Source of the DNA: Symbiodinium natans
Taxonomy: Eukaryota > Sar > Dinophyceae > Suessiales > Symbiodiniaceae
DNA: 64,000 nucleotides
NCBI GenBank assembly: GCA_905221605.1
Contig: CAJNDS010000147.1
Coordinates: 937,722 to 1,001,721 of the forward strand
Reading direction: 5' to 3'
The position numbers and the translations under genes were made by a program. Below, in pieces: positions 19,317 to 28,269 of this stretch. The stretch's first letter is position 1. The number at the start of each line of letters is the position of its first letter. The notes below the pieces were generated by a model that worked only from the letters and a program-made list of their open reading frames with translations, made no database searches and was not told the origin of the DNA.

Positions 19317-19431
19317 GTAGCCCAAGTGGTTACCCTTTCCCTTTTTTTAAGGGGTTCAAGGTTCCCTTCTAAAGTCACCACCCCCAAAAAAGGGGATGCC
19401 CTCATTATGATATGGTTACTGGGCTACTAAG
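19317..19431. mobile_element. Family A element, probable intron
   Basis: GTAGCCCAAGTGGTTACCC...GGTTACTGGGCTACTAAG, the same architecture as 14816-14923. The left flank reads GPVLGNL (from about 19294). The right flank contains MSRTCGKMFPVKVCMGTFKR (from about 19454). Confidence 0.65.
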
Positions 19432-19580
19432 GAATGAAGCCCTAAGACCGGGATGATGTCCCGCACATGCGGCAAGATGTTCCCTGTGAAAGTCTGTATG
19501 GGAACCTTTAAAAGAGATCCTACACCCTGAGCCCTAAACCCTAAACCCTAAACCCTGTGGAGACTTCACAGGGACTGTAG

Positions 19581-19687
19581 GGATCGAAGCCCCCAAATTC
19601 CTTTAAAACCATTCGGGACACGCGCCATGGAAACACCCTGAAAAGAAGATTCCCAAAGCCACCGGAGCCCCACGGGGCGTGGTGGCG
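19581..19687 (+). CDS. Putative exon
   Basis: After GGGACTGTAG, open in phase 0: GSKPPNSFKTIRDTRHGN then LKRRFPKPPEPHGAWW, ending before GTTTAAATG. Basic and protein-like. Unidentified. Confidence 0.5.
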
Positions 19688-19928
19688 GTTTAAATGTCTT
19701 CCCAAATCCGAGGCTGTATAGGCTTTATATCTTCGTGCAGGTACATGGTCCCTTAGTATAGACCCTTACTTAGGGTTGAGGGTTTTTAGGGTTTAGGTTT
19801 TAGGGTTTAGGGTTTCCCTTCTATACCCCTTATATACCCTGAAAAGCCCAAGTGCCCCATACCTCAGAAGCCGATAAGGAAGCTCCAAGGCCACATGAAG
19901 GGACCATGGAGCTTAAACCCTAGACCCT

Positions 19929-20023
19929 AAACCCTAAACCCTAAACCCTAAACCCTAAACCCTAAACCCTAAACCCCAAACCCCAAACCCCAAACCCCAA
20001 ACCCTAAACCCTAAACCCTAAAC
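19929..20023 (-). repeat. AAACCCT array with AAACCCC variants
   Basis: Thirteen units; the middle four are AAACCCC, suggesting local homogenisation. It precedes a coding piece at 20026-20142. Confidence 0.9.
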
Positions 20024-20025
20024 CA

Positions 20026-20142
20026 ACCCCTACACGGTGCCCTCTTGTCCCGCGTTGCGCGCAGTGGCCAGGACTACGGGGACTACCAGCTATGGGATAC
20101 CATACAGCAGATCGTGGCCTTTGCCCCTTTGGCCTCCATACC
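20026..20142 (+). CDS. Putative exon between mirrored arrays
   Basis: Reads HGALLSRVARSGQDYGDY then QLWDTIQQIVAFAPLASI. Strong amino-acid texture, but there is no clean AG at the left edge, so the acceptor is uncertain. Confidence 0.4.
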
Positions 20143-20226
20143 TAGGGTTTAGGGTTTAGGGTTTAGGGTTTAGGGTTTAGGGTTTAGGGTTTAGGGTTTA
20201 GGGTTTAGGGTTTAGGGTTTAGGGCT
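20143..20226 (+). repeat. TTTAGGG array
   Basis: About twelve heptamers after the piece 20026-20142, mirroring the AAACCCT array at 19929-20023. Confidence 0.9.
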
Positions 20227-20591
20227 TAGGGTCCTAAATCAAACCCCTGAATCCGGAAGCCCTGACTCGCTGCAAACCCTCTGAAGCTCTTTTCAACCAG
20301 CCCAAGAGCCTTCTCTTCAAACCTCCTTCCTCCGAAGCCCTGTCCTAAACCCTAAACCCTAAACCCTAAACCCTAAACCGTGACCCCAAACCTTTGTCCT
20401 TGCCCCCTTCTCCAAACCCTCTGAGCACCTTCCCTAATCCTGCTTAGTCCTCCTAAGCCGACCTACATCAATCTCCCTCAGGCCTAAACCCTGAATCCTA
20501 ACCTTAAATCCCAAACCCTAAACCTTAAATCCTAAATCCTTAACTCCTAAACCCTAAACCCTAAGCCCTAAACCTGATTAAACAAATCCAG

Positions 20592-21101
20592 CAGGTCAAC
20601 AGTCACTTTGGACAGCTGGCAGTTTTCGCATTCCACGGGGTCGGTCGAGAAGGACCGCCCCGGTGGAGGGCTTTTAAAGGTTCACAGGTGCTGATGGCGC
20701 AACCCCTGCTTTAGGGTTTATAGGGTTTAGGGTTTAGGGTTTTGGGATGACGTACGCAAGCCTGATGCAAAAGGGTTTAGGGTTAACTGAACTGGGCAGT
20801 CCCTCGGGGTATTTTGATATTTCCTTTAGTGGTTTGAAGAGGATGATGTTTAAAACGGTTTAGGGTTTAGGATTTAGGGTTTAGGGTTTGGGTTTAGGTT
20901 TTAGGGTTTGGGGTTTAGGGTAGTCTAGGACTATTTTTTCAGAGGGTTCAAGGGCCAACCTATTGCTTAGATGGCCTGTACTTTGGTTGAGGGTTGAGGG
21001 GCTACGGGCTAATAGTATGATGTTTAGGACCGTAGGCTTTACTTTACTACCAGTTGCCTAAGAACCCCACGAAAAGTGAAAAGTGATGATTGTCTCTCTT
21101 T

Positions 21102-21132
<31 letters not shown>

Positions 21133-21279
21133 GGAGGGGGGCTCTTAAAGCAAACAGTAGGTCAGGCTGAGGATTTAAAGTTGAGAGACATCGGGGTTGA
21201 AGAGGTTGGTGACCTCGGTTACGAGTACACAACTGGACCCGGGTCGGATGTCAGCGTTACCTGTGGTGGGGTCGTTTGA
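20592..21279 (+). CDS. Gene model G: five exons, family E supplies the last acceptor
   Basis: Exons 20592-20687, 20761-20774, 20830-20857, 20943-20985 and 21161-21279 keep phase at all four introns and end TGA. They read QVNSHFGQLAVFAFHGVGRE, PDAK, GLKRMMFKT, RVQGPTYCLDGLYF and LKLRDIGVEEVGDLGYEYTT followed by DVSVTCGGVV. Donors CAG/GTGCTG, AAGG/GTTTAGGG, ACG/GTTTAGG, TTG/GTTGAG. The last intron (20986-21160) ends exactly at the family E end CAAACAGTAG. The 14-nt exon is the weak point. Family not recognised; the C-terminal half is acidic. Confidence 0.55.
21047..21160. mobile_element. Family E element forming a 3' splice site
   Basis: CTACCAGTTGCCTAAGAACC at left and CTCTTAAAGCAAACAGTAG at right, inverted, with a T-run and a 22-G run in the right arm. 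The last AG is the acceptor of exon 21161-21279. Confidence 0.75.
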
Positions 21280-21430
21280 GGCACATGGGCCCTAAACCTA
21301 ACCCCCTGAACCCTAAGCCACCCCAAGAAATCCCCCCCAAGATCTTTCGACAATCCTCAAAATTTCCCCAAACTACCCTTCAAAATCACCCGAAAATCCG
21401 CGAAATCCCCAAGAAACCCTGAGTCGAACA

Positions 21431-21530
21431 GCCAACAAAAGGAGCGTCGGTCGCCCGCGCCGTGTTTCTGGCAACCAGCCGGCGCCTCCTCTCCCGAAAG
21501 GCCGCAGTTCAGCCAGCCTTTTCTTCAGCC
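21431..21530 (+). CDS. Putative exon
   Basis: After CTGAGTCGAACAG it reads PTKGASVARAVFLATSRR then LLSRKAAVQPAFSSA, merging into heptamer sequence. Basic and Ala-rich. Start, end and family unknown. Confidence 0.35.
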
Positions 21531-21655
21531 CAAAACCCTATAAACCCGAATTCCTAAACCCTAAACCCTAAACAGGCTACCCCTAGAAAATGTTGCAGTG
21601 CTCTTTGTGAATAAAAGAAGCTAGGAGGTGTAACTAGTGGTCGCAAGGTTCCTTC

Positions 21656-21991
21656 ATGAAATGGGCATCATGCACCCCGCGAAAGATATGCAACGAATAC
21701 TCAGCCCTTTGTCTAAATCCTAGATATGAACCTATTATATACAACCTGATTAAGGTTGTATACGATGTCTATAAGCAACCCCCCCAAATGGAACTACATG
21801 AGAGCCTTCAGGGAAGCATTCGGACTCCAGACCATTTTAGGGTTTGCTTAGTCGAGAGAGCAGACCAACCACATGTATGCAAGACATATGCATATGCACA
21901 TGCATATATATATATATATATATATATAATGTATATTAATTTATATTTTTACACACACACACATAGATTCGGAAGATGTTCTGACGTGTAA
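21656..21991 (+). CDS. Unidentified 111-codon ORF, doubtful
   Basis: Opens at 21656 (an in-frame ATG, MKWASCTPRKICNEYSA, follows close by), and runs through a short palindrome (ACAACCTGATTAAGGTTGT) into an (AT)n and CA microsatellite. The tail is microsatellite; only QMELHESLQGSIRTPDHF looks exonic. Confidence 0.2.
   Translation: MKWASCTPRKICNEYSALCLNPRYEPIIYNLIKVVYDVYKQPPQMELHESLQGSIRTPDHFRVCLVERADQPHVCKTYAYAHAYIYIYIYIMYINLYFYTHTHRFGRCSDV
21903..21929. repeat. (AT)n microsatellite
   Basis: About 13 TA dinucleotides after CATATGCACATGCA. Confidence 0.85.
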
Positions 21992-22236
21992 GAGGAGCTG
22001 CTTTACGGGGGGGGAGGAGGGGGGGAAGGGGGGGGGGGGGGCTTAGAAACCGCACCACTTCACTCCAGGGTTTTCCCAAAGAGACCAATACTCCTTCATT
22101 AAGAAATACACCATATATACATCATCTGAAGGACCCCCACATACACCACAGTACTTAACTAAGGAATACACCTTACATCATATGAAGGATCCATGCATAC
22201 ATTAACGTACTTCACTAAGGGGGTCTGGTGCTCTTT

Positions 22237-22285
22237 GGGTTTAGGGTTTAGGGTTTAGGGTTTAGGGTTTAGGGTTTAGGGTTTA
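22237..22285 (+). repeat. TTTAGGG array ending in a TTTAG acceptor
   Basis: Seven heptamers, the last ending GTTTAG before GTGAAGCTTCTC, where a piece reading KLLGATPQAVRLYCAPWL starts (about 22286-22360). Confidence 0.85.
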
Positions 22286-22507
22286 GGTGAAGCTTCTCGG
22301 AGCGACTCCGCAAGCTGTCCGACTCTACTGCGCCCCGTGGCTGCGCAAGAGAGGGAGAGTTTTGGGCTTAAGGGTTTAGGGTTTTGAAAAAAGGGGTCAC
22401 AGATGGGTTTAGGGTTTAGGGTTTAGGGTTTAGGGTTTAGGGAGGGTTTAAAAGGTTTGGGGTTTAGGGCTTCAGGTTTTTTATGCATGAAGGTTTCTGG
22501 TCTTCAG

Positions 22508-22569
22508 GGTTTTTGGATTGCATAGGGCTGTTCGCTTGGCAGGGTTGGCTTGAAGTACCGTGCTCTAGG
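22508..22569 (+). CDS. Putative exon
   Basis: After GGTCTTCAG, reading FLDCIGLFAWQGWLEVPCS and ending before GTTGAGGG. Confidence 0.35.
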
Positions 22570-22731
22570 GTTGAGGGTTTAGGGTCTAGATGTTTCCTAT
22601 CCACAAAGGGTCCATGTACCCCTATATTGGGCACTTAGGCCATAAAGACCGGGATCCTATACAGTAGCTTCAGGGCCCACATATGTACCATGTGGGTACA
22701 TGGACCTTATGGGGTCGAGGCACTCAATCTA

Positions 22732-22846
22732 GGATGCCCAGTAGTACCCTTATTCCCTTTTTTTGGGGGGTTTAGGTTCCCTTATAAAACCCTTTAAGCA
22801 AAAAAGGGCACCCTTTTTAAGCCTAGGTTACTGGGCAGCCTAGACT
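22732..22846. mobile_element. Family A element
   Basis: ATGCCCAGTAGTACCCTTAT and AGGTTACTGGGCA arms. The next coding piece starts six bases later at TTTTAG. Confidence 0.65.
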
Positions 22847-22851
22847 TTTAG

Positions 22852-23274
22852 GCGGTTTTAAAATGGCCACCGAGCTGCATGGTGTCATGAACTTTGTCAA
22901 GAGGGCTTTCGGGGGCCTTGTCTGCGTTGAAGAGGTAGAACCCTATAAACCCTATAATCCCAAATCGCGGATGTCCTTAGTACTTGAGAGCTTCTGATAT
23001 CGTGAGGTGCCCCGGACGGTCTTGGCTGGACTTTCTTCGGTCAGTTTAGGGTTCCTCTACCCAGCGGGAGTAACCGGGTGCCTGGGTTGGGATTTGAGTC
23101 CCTAAACCCTAAGCCCTAAACCCTAGACCCTGACCCTAGACCCTAAACCCTATAAACGCTTAACCCTAGACCCACCCCTGAACCCGTAATAAGGGCAAAC
23201 CACCGTTCAGTGTCTGCGGGGATCAATTTGGGGGCGCAAGGCTCATGTCAAATCCTGCCGCGTCATCTCCATGA
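22852..23274 (+). CDS. Gene model I: probable exon chain to a stop
   Basis: Exon 22852-22934 is convincing: KMATELHGVMNFVKRAFGGL ending VCVEE before GTAGAA. A phase-0 continuation 23007-23043 reads VPRTVLAGLSS. A final piece from 23211 reads VCGDQFGGARLMSNPAASSP then TGA in phase 2. Joining them needs a 13-nt exon (23065-23077) and a 21-nt intron, so the join is doubtful. An alternative reading of 23211-23315 is also open (SCRVISMILDAIGNMMPG) and stops at TAG inside heptamer sequence. Confidence 0.4.
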
Positions 23275-23375
23275 TCCTTGACGCCATCGGGAACATGATG
23301 CCCGGCGAGAGCTAGGGTTTAGGGTTTAGGGTTTAGAGTTTAAGGTTTAGGGTGTTCGTCGTTTTTTTGTTGCAG

Positions 23376-23433
23376 GGACCTGCGTGCACAAATGTCACGA
23401 AAGAACTGCCGATTCCCTGCACCTCCTATAGAC
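23376..23433 (+). CDS. Putative exon with a classical polypyrimidine acceptor
   Basis: TTTTTTTGTTGCAG precedes GPACTNVTKELPIPCTSYR, which ends before GTCTAAC. The acceptor is among the best in the window. Confidence 0.5.
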
Positions 23434-23485
23434 GTCTAACAGGCACCCCCCTCCCCCAAACCTAAACCCTCAACCCTAAACCCGA

Positions 23486-23568
23486 AAGGCTCCTGTGTAG
23501 TACCTTTTTGGGGGGCAGTTTGCTAAACTCAAATCCCCTAAAACTAATTCCCCAAAAAAGGAGCCTTC
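23486..23568. repeat. Unassigned hairpin element
   Basis: AAGGCTCCTGTG...AAAAAAGGAGCCTT forms inverted ends of a fold-back element of about 83 bp, possibly a family E relative. Confidence 0.45.
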
Positions 23569-23619
23569 AAGTAAACCCCCCCAAGATTTCTCTCATCTCC
23601 CTTGAAAGCGTGATGTCAC

Positions 23620-23669
23620 TGAAGCCAAGGATGGAGATCTTGGCGTTCAAGGCCTCGATGCAAAGGTTT
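23620..23669 (+). CDS. Putative exon ending in GCAAAG/GTTTAGGG
   Basis: VMSLKPRMEILAFKASMQ or, in another frame, TEAKDGDLGVQGLDAK; both open. The opposite strand is also open. The donor merges into the TTTAGGG array at 23700-23735. Confidence 0.35.
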
Positions 23670-24002
23670 AGGGTTCAGGGTTCAGGTTTAGGGTTTAGGG
23701 TTTAGGGTTTAGGGTTTAGGGTTTAGGGTTTAGGGACAAACGCTCTAAATCCCAGATAAAAACCCAAGAAGGGCTACCAGGATGGCCCAGTAGACCTTAC
23801 AACCCTCAAAAAAGGCCCCCTTTGTGGGGCTGCGGGATTCCCATCTTGCATATATACGTATATATATATATACATATGTATGTACAGTATACATACCATC
23901 ATGTGCTATTAATGTATGGTGGCGTGCTAACCTTACACCCTAACACCTACACAACAGTGTGGGACCCTTCATCCTAAACCCTAAACCCTAAACCCTAAAA
24001 AG

Positions 24003-24048
24003 CCTTGTACCGCCACCGCACAACTTAAAGTTGTTTCTGGGCGCGGAG
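24003..24048 (+). CDS. Putative exon
   Basis: After CCCTAAAAAG, reading LVPPPHNLKLFLGAE before GTTCCTGG. It illustrates an AAACCCT-derived acceptor. Confidence 0.4.
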
Positions 24049-24152
24049 GTTCCTGGCTGAGACAATTCGATCACATACGCACATACCTGTAAAGCCCGTT
24101 TTTACATCCTGGTATGTATGTGCATGTACATCTTCTTGTGCAGATACAGAGT

Positions 24153-24154
24153 TG

Positions 24155-24193
<39 letters not shown>

Positions 24194-24275
24194 CGATGAC
24201 GATGATGATGATGACGATGGTGATGGTGATGGTGATGATGGTGATGATGGTGATGATGATGATGATGATGATGAT
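24153..24275. repeat. (GAT)n microsatellite with GAC/GGT variants
   Basis: ATGATG tract; all ORFs across it (poly-Asp, poly-Met, poly-Ser) are repeat artefacts. Confidence 0.95.
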
Positions 24276-24276
24276 G

Positions 24277-24309
<33 letters not shown>

Positions 24310-24347
24310 TGTATGTATGTATGTATGTATGTATGTATGTATGTATG

Positions 24348-24378
<31 letters not shown>

Positions 24379-24423
24379 TGTATGTAATGTATGTAATGTA
24401 TGTAATGTATGTAATGTATGTAT
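24276..24423. repeat. (GTAT)n microsatellite passing into GTAATGTAT
   Basis: About 25 ATGT tetramers, then five GTAATGTAT nonamers. Joins the GAT tract directly. Confidence 0.95.
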
Positions 24424-24451
24424 GTGTATGCAGTATATGTCGGTACATATG

Positions 24452-24555
24452 CAGAATTGTGCAGCCTTTGAAGCCTCCCTGAGACCTAAGGGGGGGCAGC
24501 TCGTCGTAAGGCCAGGGAAAAACGCGCGAAGACACCTTAGGATCGCCGCGGTCTA
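24452..24555 (+). CDS. Putative exon or terminal exon
   Basis: After GTACATATGCAG it reads NCAAFEASLRPKGGQLVV then RPGKNARRHLRIAAV, then an in-frame TAG directly before GTATCT. Either it ends here or the donor is GCG/GTCTAG. Basic, unidentified. Confidence 0.45.
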
Positions 24556-24788
24556 GGTATCTTTCAAGGGAGTCAAACTTTTACTGCTGTACCCCTAAGA
24601 GGTTCGCTTAATGTTCGCTTCATGTTCTATAATGGCCCCAAGATTCCCGTGGAGGATCTTGAAACAGGGTCCCCAAACCCAAGGTTACAACCTTAGGGAC
24701 CCCAGGTAGCGTCCCATGAGTTTAGGAGAACAAAAAGGGGTAGGACGTATGAAGCGGTTCCTCAATTTGGGCGCCGGGGCTGTTGGGG

Positions 24789-24855
24789 TCACAAGAACCC
24801 CAAAACCCTAAACCCTAAACCCTAAACCCTAAACCCTAAACCCTAAACCCTAACC
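24789..24855 (-). repeat. AAACCCT array
   Basis: Ends CCCTAACCCTTAAG, the acceptor of a piece reading KANSLAIIWLAPMIRRLFST (about 24862-24922). The mirrored TTTAGGG array is at 24923-24983. Confidence 0.88.
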
Positions 24856-24984
24856 CTTAAGAAAGGCCAACAGCCTCGCCATCATTTGGCTGGCGCCAAT
24901 GATCCGCCGCTTGTTTTCCACGGTTTAGGGTTTAGGGTTTAGGGTTTAGGGTGTAGGGTTTAGGGTTTAGGGTTTAGGGTTTGT

Positions 24985-25053
24985 TCCTTATTAAGGGTAA
25001 TATAGGGATGATTATTATTTTCTTCTTTTTTGGGGTTCTTAAGCAAACAGTAG
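24985..25053. mobile_element. Family E element (right part)
   Basis: GGTAATATAGGGATGATTAT core and GGGGTTCTTAAGCAAACAG end. Its AG opens exon 25054-25100. Confidence 0.65.
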
Positions 25054-25100
25054 CTTTGGCTCTGGCGCTACTTGTTGTTGTTTTCGTTCTCGGACCCAGA
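25054..25100 (+). CDS. Putative exon bounded by family E and family A
   Basis: LALALLVVVFVLGPR, a hydrophobic segment. Left edge AACAGTAG is a family E end; right edge AGA/GTAGGCCC is the family A arm. Both splice sites come from repeat elements. Confidence 0.5.
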
Positions 25101-25168
25101 GTAGGCCCTTATTCTCTTTTAAGAGTTGCGGTTCCCTTACAAGCCTTTAATTCAACCAAAAAGGGTAC
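25092..25168. mobile_element. Family A element, truncated
   Basis: GGACCCAGAGTAGGCCCTTA arm and AACCAAAAAGGGTACTA remain; the far arm is replaced by heptamer sequence. Confidence 0.55.
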
Positions 25169-25949
25169 TATAGGGTTTAGGGCTTCGGGTTTAGGATTTA
25201 GGGTTTAGGGTTTCCTAGATTATTCTTGGGTCTAGTGTTTCTAGGGCGCGTGTTGTGTTTAGCAGGTTTCAGGGCTCAGAGACACACCGCCCTAAGCCCT
25301 AAGCCTTAGGACAAAAAATCAACGAAGGCGGCAAACTAAGACGCCTGAACCCCAAACCCCCAAGAATCTCTGACCCAAAGCAGTGGTGACCAGGATGGGC
25401 TTCTGGGCCCAGAATCAACCCTATAAAGGGCCTTTTTGAGGGTTTTCTAGGGTATAATCGGCCCTTCCTGGGAAGATTGGGTACCCCAGAGCTTTGGGAT
25501 TTTCGGGCTTTGAGTCTGGGCCCTGGTCCCCCTTCTCCTAGTTGGACTGCGGGTATCCCTCCTTTAAGATTCAGGGGTTTAGGGTTTAGGGTTTAGGGCC
25601 CCCATCCCCCCCTAGGATGATTGTTGATTGAGTCGAGTTGGGGGAGGGGGGGGGGGGGGGGGTTCAAAGTGGGGGTTGTAGGGTTCAGGGTAGAGATCGG
25701 GTTCAAAGAGGTTTTTGGGGTGCTTTGCGGATTTAGGGGTTGGTTTTTCAGAGCTTGACCCCTCAGGGTCGTTTAGGGCGTGGGGTTGATGCTCCCCACA
25801 CGAAAATCCGTGAGAGCAACCTATATAAGCTCTAAACCCGAAGCATTTCCCTAAACCCCATAAGCCGCATAAGCCCCATACACCCCACAAACCCCATCAA
25901 GTCCCAAACAAAAATCCCAAACCCCAAACCCTAAACCCTAAACCCTGAG

Positions 25950-26098
25950 ATCCTCAAGTTGTCCAACGCCCACCTGACAAGGAACCATCGGCGGTGGCAT
26001 GAACGAGACGGTTCGCGCATGCATTCTCCAGCACTTTGCCGAGGCCTTCTTGAACGGGCCTGGCCAGGGGGCCAGAAGATGGTGGAAAGGAGTTTGGG
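25950..26098 (+). CDS. Putative 149-nt exon between mirrored arrays
   Basis: Phase 0 from AAACCCTGAG: ILKLSNAHLTRNHRRWHERD, LCRGLLERAWPGGQKMVERS, ending before GTTTAGGG. One of the longest arrays-flanked exons. Basic; family unknown. Confidence 0.5.
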
Positions 26099-26315
26099 GT
26101 TTAGGGTTTAGGGTTTAGGGTTTAGTGTTTAGGGTTTAGGGTTTCGGCCTACCAGGATGGGCCATTATCCCCTAGCCTATAACCCCTCAATCAAGAGGCA
26201 CTTTACCCGGTTTTTATGGGGACTACAAGGCCCCTTTCTGGTCACGGCTTTCAAGGCTGTTTGGGGTTGAAACAAGAGGCCCCTCTTGTAGGGCTGTTTA
26301 TGAGGAGGCTACAGG

Positions 26316-26355
26316 GCCCAGGTCTGCTGACTCGTTTGGGGAAGCCAGTACGCAC
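26316..26355 (+). CDS. Putative short exon
   Basis: After GAGGCTACAG: GPGLLTRLGKPVRT, then GTTTTTGGG. Confidence 0.35.
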
Positions 26356-26658
26356 GTTTTTGGGTTTAGGGTTTAGGGTTTAGGGTTTAGGGTTTAGGGT
26401 TTAGGGTTTAGGGTTTAGGGTCGGCCCTAAATCCCAAAGCTTCGGAGTTTCGGGGCTATCGGGTGAGACTCGCAGCTGGCCTGCGAGGATCCAGCTTGAA
26501 AGAAAGGGGTTTATGATTCTAAGGGTTTAGGGTTTCAGGTGCTGAGTATGAAGCTTGCAAAGCCCTTGGATTATTGCAACTCGGGGTAATGCAGATGTCC
26601 TCTTTAAACCCAAGGTTCGTCTCATGTCTCTAGTTAGTTTAGCCCGGGAGGTTTTTAG

Positions 26659-26750
26659 GAATTGGGGGGCCGCGTTCTGGGACAGGAACGAAACAATGCG
26701 GATGTGGTCCTGAAGGCACGGCTCCTTGTCCTTGGGCTTATCCTGAATCC
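26659..26750 (+). CDS. Putative exon
   Basis: After GGTTTTTAG in phase 0: ELGGRVLGQERNNADVVLKA then RLLVLGLILN, passing into heptamer sequence. Right edge uncertain. Confidence 0.5.
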
Positions 26751-26885
26751 GAAACCCGAAACCCTAAACCCCAAACCCTAAACCCTGAACCCCAAACCCT
26801 AAACCCCGAACCCTAAACCCCAAACCCTAAACCCCAAACCCTAAAGCCTAAATCCTTTAAGGAACCCCGGGCTTGGGATCATGCG

Positions 26886-27047
26886 CTTGGAGGCTCATGA
26901 CCCAATTCTAACTGTACTTATAACCCAATAATACCCCTGTTAGACTACTTAGGGGCTTATATGTGGGTTAGGGTTTAGGGTTTATGGTTTATATGTGGGT
27001 TATTACTACACTTATACTGGGTTACTAAGTACCCTCAACCTCCAAGT
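26886..27047. mobile_element. Family B element
   Basis: CTTGGAGGCTCATGA and CTCAACCTCCAAGT ends; heptamers are inserted in its core. Confidence 0.65.
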
Positions 27048-27083
27048 ATGGGTTGTTCTCTAAGTGTAGGGCCCCTTTTTGGG

Positions 27084-27178
27084 GTCCATGTTTTGAAAAA
27101 GGTCGTTTATAGGGACTATATTAGGGGTACTATAATCCCCATTAAGGACTGTGAGTATAAGGGTGAACATCCCAAAGT
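27084..27178. mobile_element. Family C element, left end degraded
   Basis: CTATAATCCCCATTAAGGAC and GGGTGAACATCCCAA are intact. Confidence 0.6.
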
Positions 27179-27251
27179 ACCGTACTATATATAGGGGACC
27201 CAAACGTTAGGGACAAAATGAACCAGGGTAGGAGAAAGGAGCCGAATCTAG

Positions 27252-27321
27252 AGAGCTGCCCAGATGAAGGCCTGTAGGCCTCCTTGCTTCAGGGGAGGCG
27301 TTGAGAGTGCAGGGTTGACCT
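27252..27321 (+). CDS. Possible exon
   Basis: After GAATCTAG: RAAQMKACRPPCFRGGVESA, then a stop. Cys-containing. Confidence 0.3.
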
Positions 27322-27355
27322 AAGCTACAATGCCCTAGATGTGTGTGCGCCCTAA

Positions 27356-27583
27356 ACCCTAAACCCTAAACCCTAAACCCTAAACCCTAAACCCTAAACC
27401 CTAAACCCTAAACCCGTGCTTGCTTTTGTTTTAGAGTTTGTGCTGCTTGTGCTCTCCGATTATCGATATGAAAGACCCCCATGCGGACACTGGGCTCGGC
27501 ATTGGGGTTCAGGGTTTATAGGGTTTAGGGTTTAGGGTTTAGGGTTTAGGGTTTAGGGTTTAGGGTTTAGGGTTTAGGGTTTA
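27356..27583. repeat. Mirrored AAACCCT / TTTAGGG arrays around one exon
   Basis: AAACCCT at 27356-27415 and TTTAGGG at 27517-27583 enclose exon 27435-27505, a compact example of the window-wide pattern. Confidence 0.85.
27435..27505 (+). CDS. Putative exon inside mirrored arrays
   Basis: TTGCTTTTGTTTTAG acceptor, then FVLLVLSDYRYERPPCGHWA, ending before GGTTCAGGG. Confidence 0.45.
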
Positions 27584-27646
27584 CTAAGGTTCAGGGTGTA
27601 CAGGGTTTAGCGTTTATAGGGTTTTGGGTTAAATAGGGTTGCTTAG

Positions 27647-27736
27647 TTTGAATGTACGGGTGCGTCACCTCGCCTGCTCGACATTTCACTTCGAGCGATC
27701 CGCGTTCGAAAATCGATGACCGAGTTCCCTCGCTGA
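27647..27736 (+). CDS. Putative terminal exon
   Basis: After GGGTTGCTTAG: FECTGASPRLLDISLRAIRV then RKSMTEFPR and TGA (27734). 90 nt in phase 0. Confidence 0.5.
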   Translation, partial: FECTGASPRLLDISLRAIRVRKSMTEFPR

Positions 27737-27875
27737 GAGCCCCCATGAAGCCTGTTTGATGCTGGCACATGTATCACCTCAGAACACGCAAATCTCGCAA
27801 AGCCCTAAACTGAAATCCATCCATGGCAGCAAATCCCAAAGGACGTCAACTCTCAATGATAAACCCTAAACCCTG

Positions 27876-27992
27876 GCACGCATCGTGAGGAGAACAACGT
27901 CACTAAACCTAAGCCCTAAATCCTAAATCCTGGCACGCGTCGTGAGGAGAACAACCAAGACAAGGGCGGAAAGGCTATCGGCTTGCTTGGAG
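27876..27992 (+). CDS. Duplicated exon piece
   Basis: CTGGCACGCRTCGTGAGGAG occurs at about 27876 and 27939. The second continues open as RTTKTRAERLSACLE to GAG/GTACCA. The first stops at GTCACT. Tandem partial exon duplication separated by AAACCCT-like sequence. Confidence 0.4.
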
Positions 27993-28269
27993 GTACCACC
28001 CACTTGTCTTTGCGCACTGGCTAGAGTCAGCTAAACCCTGACAGGGTTCACGGCACACGTATCCTTAACAGGAGATGTTAGTAGTTTAAGGTATGCGATC
28101 TCAATTCTGTAGTGGAATAATGGGTCAGAGGTTCTTGGGCTGCGGGCTGCTAAGGGACCATGTACCTGTATAGTACAAAAGCTAGTGTATAAGAGCACCA
28201 AGGCACAAGTGTAGAGGTACATGGACTCTTGGGGATTTAGGCTTTGAGGTTGTGGGTCTATGCACGAAG

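Noticed and set aside
24114-24482. 122-codon ORF over GAT and GTAT repeats
   Set aside because: Microsatellite translation; only the last part (24452-24555) is kept as an exon, in a different context.
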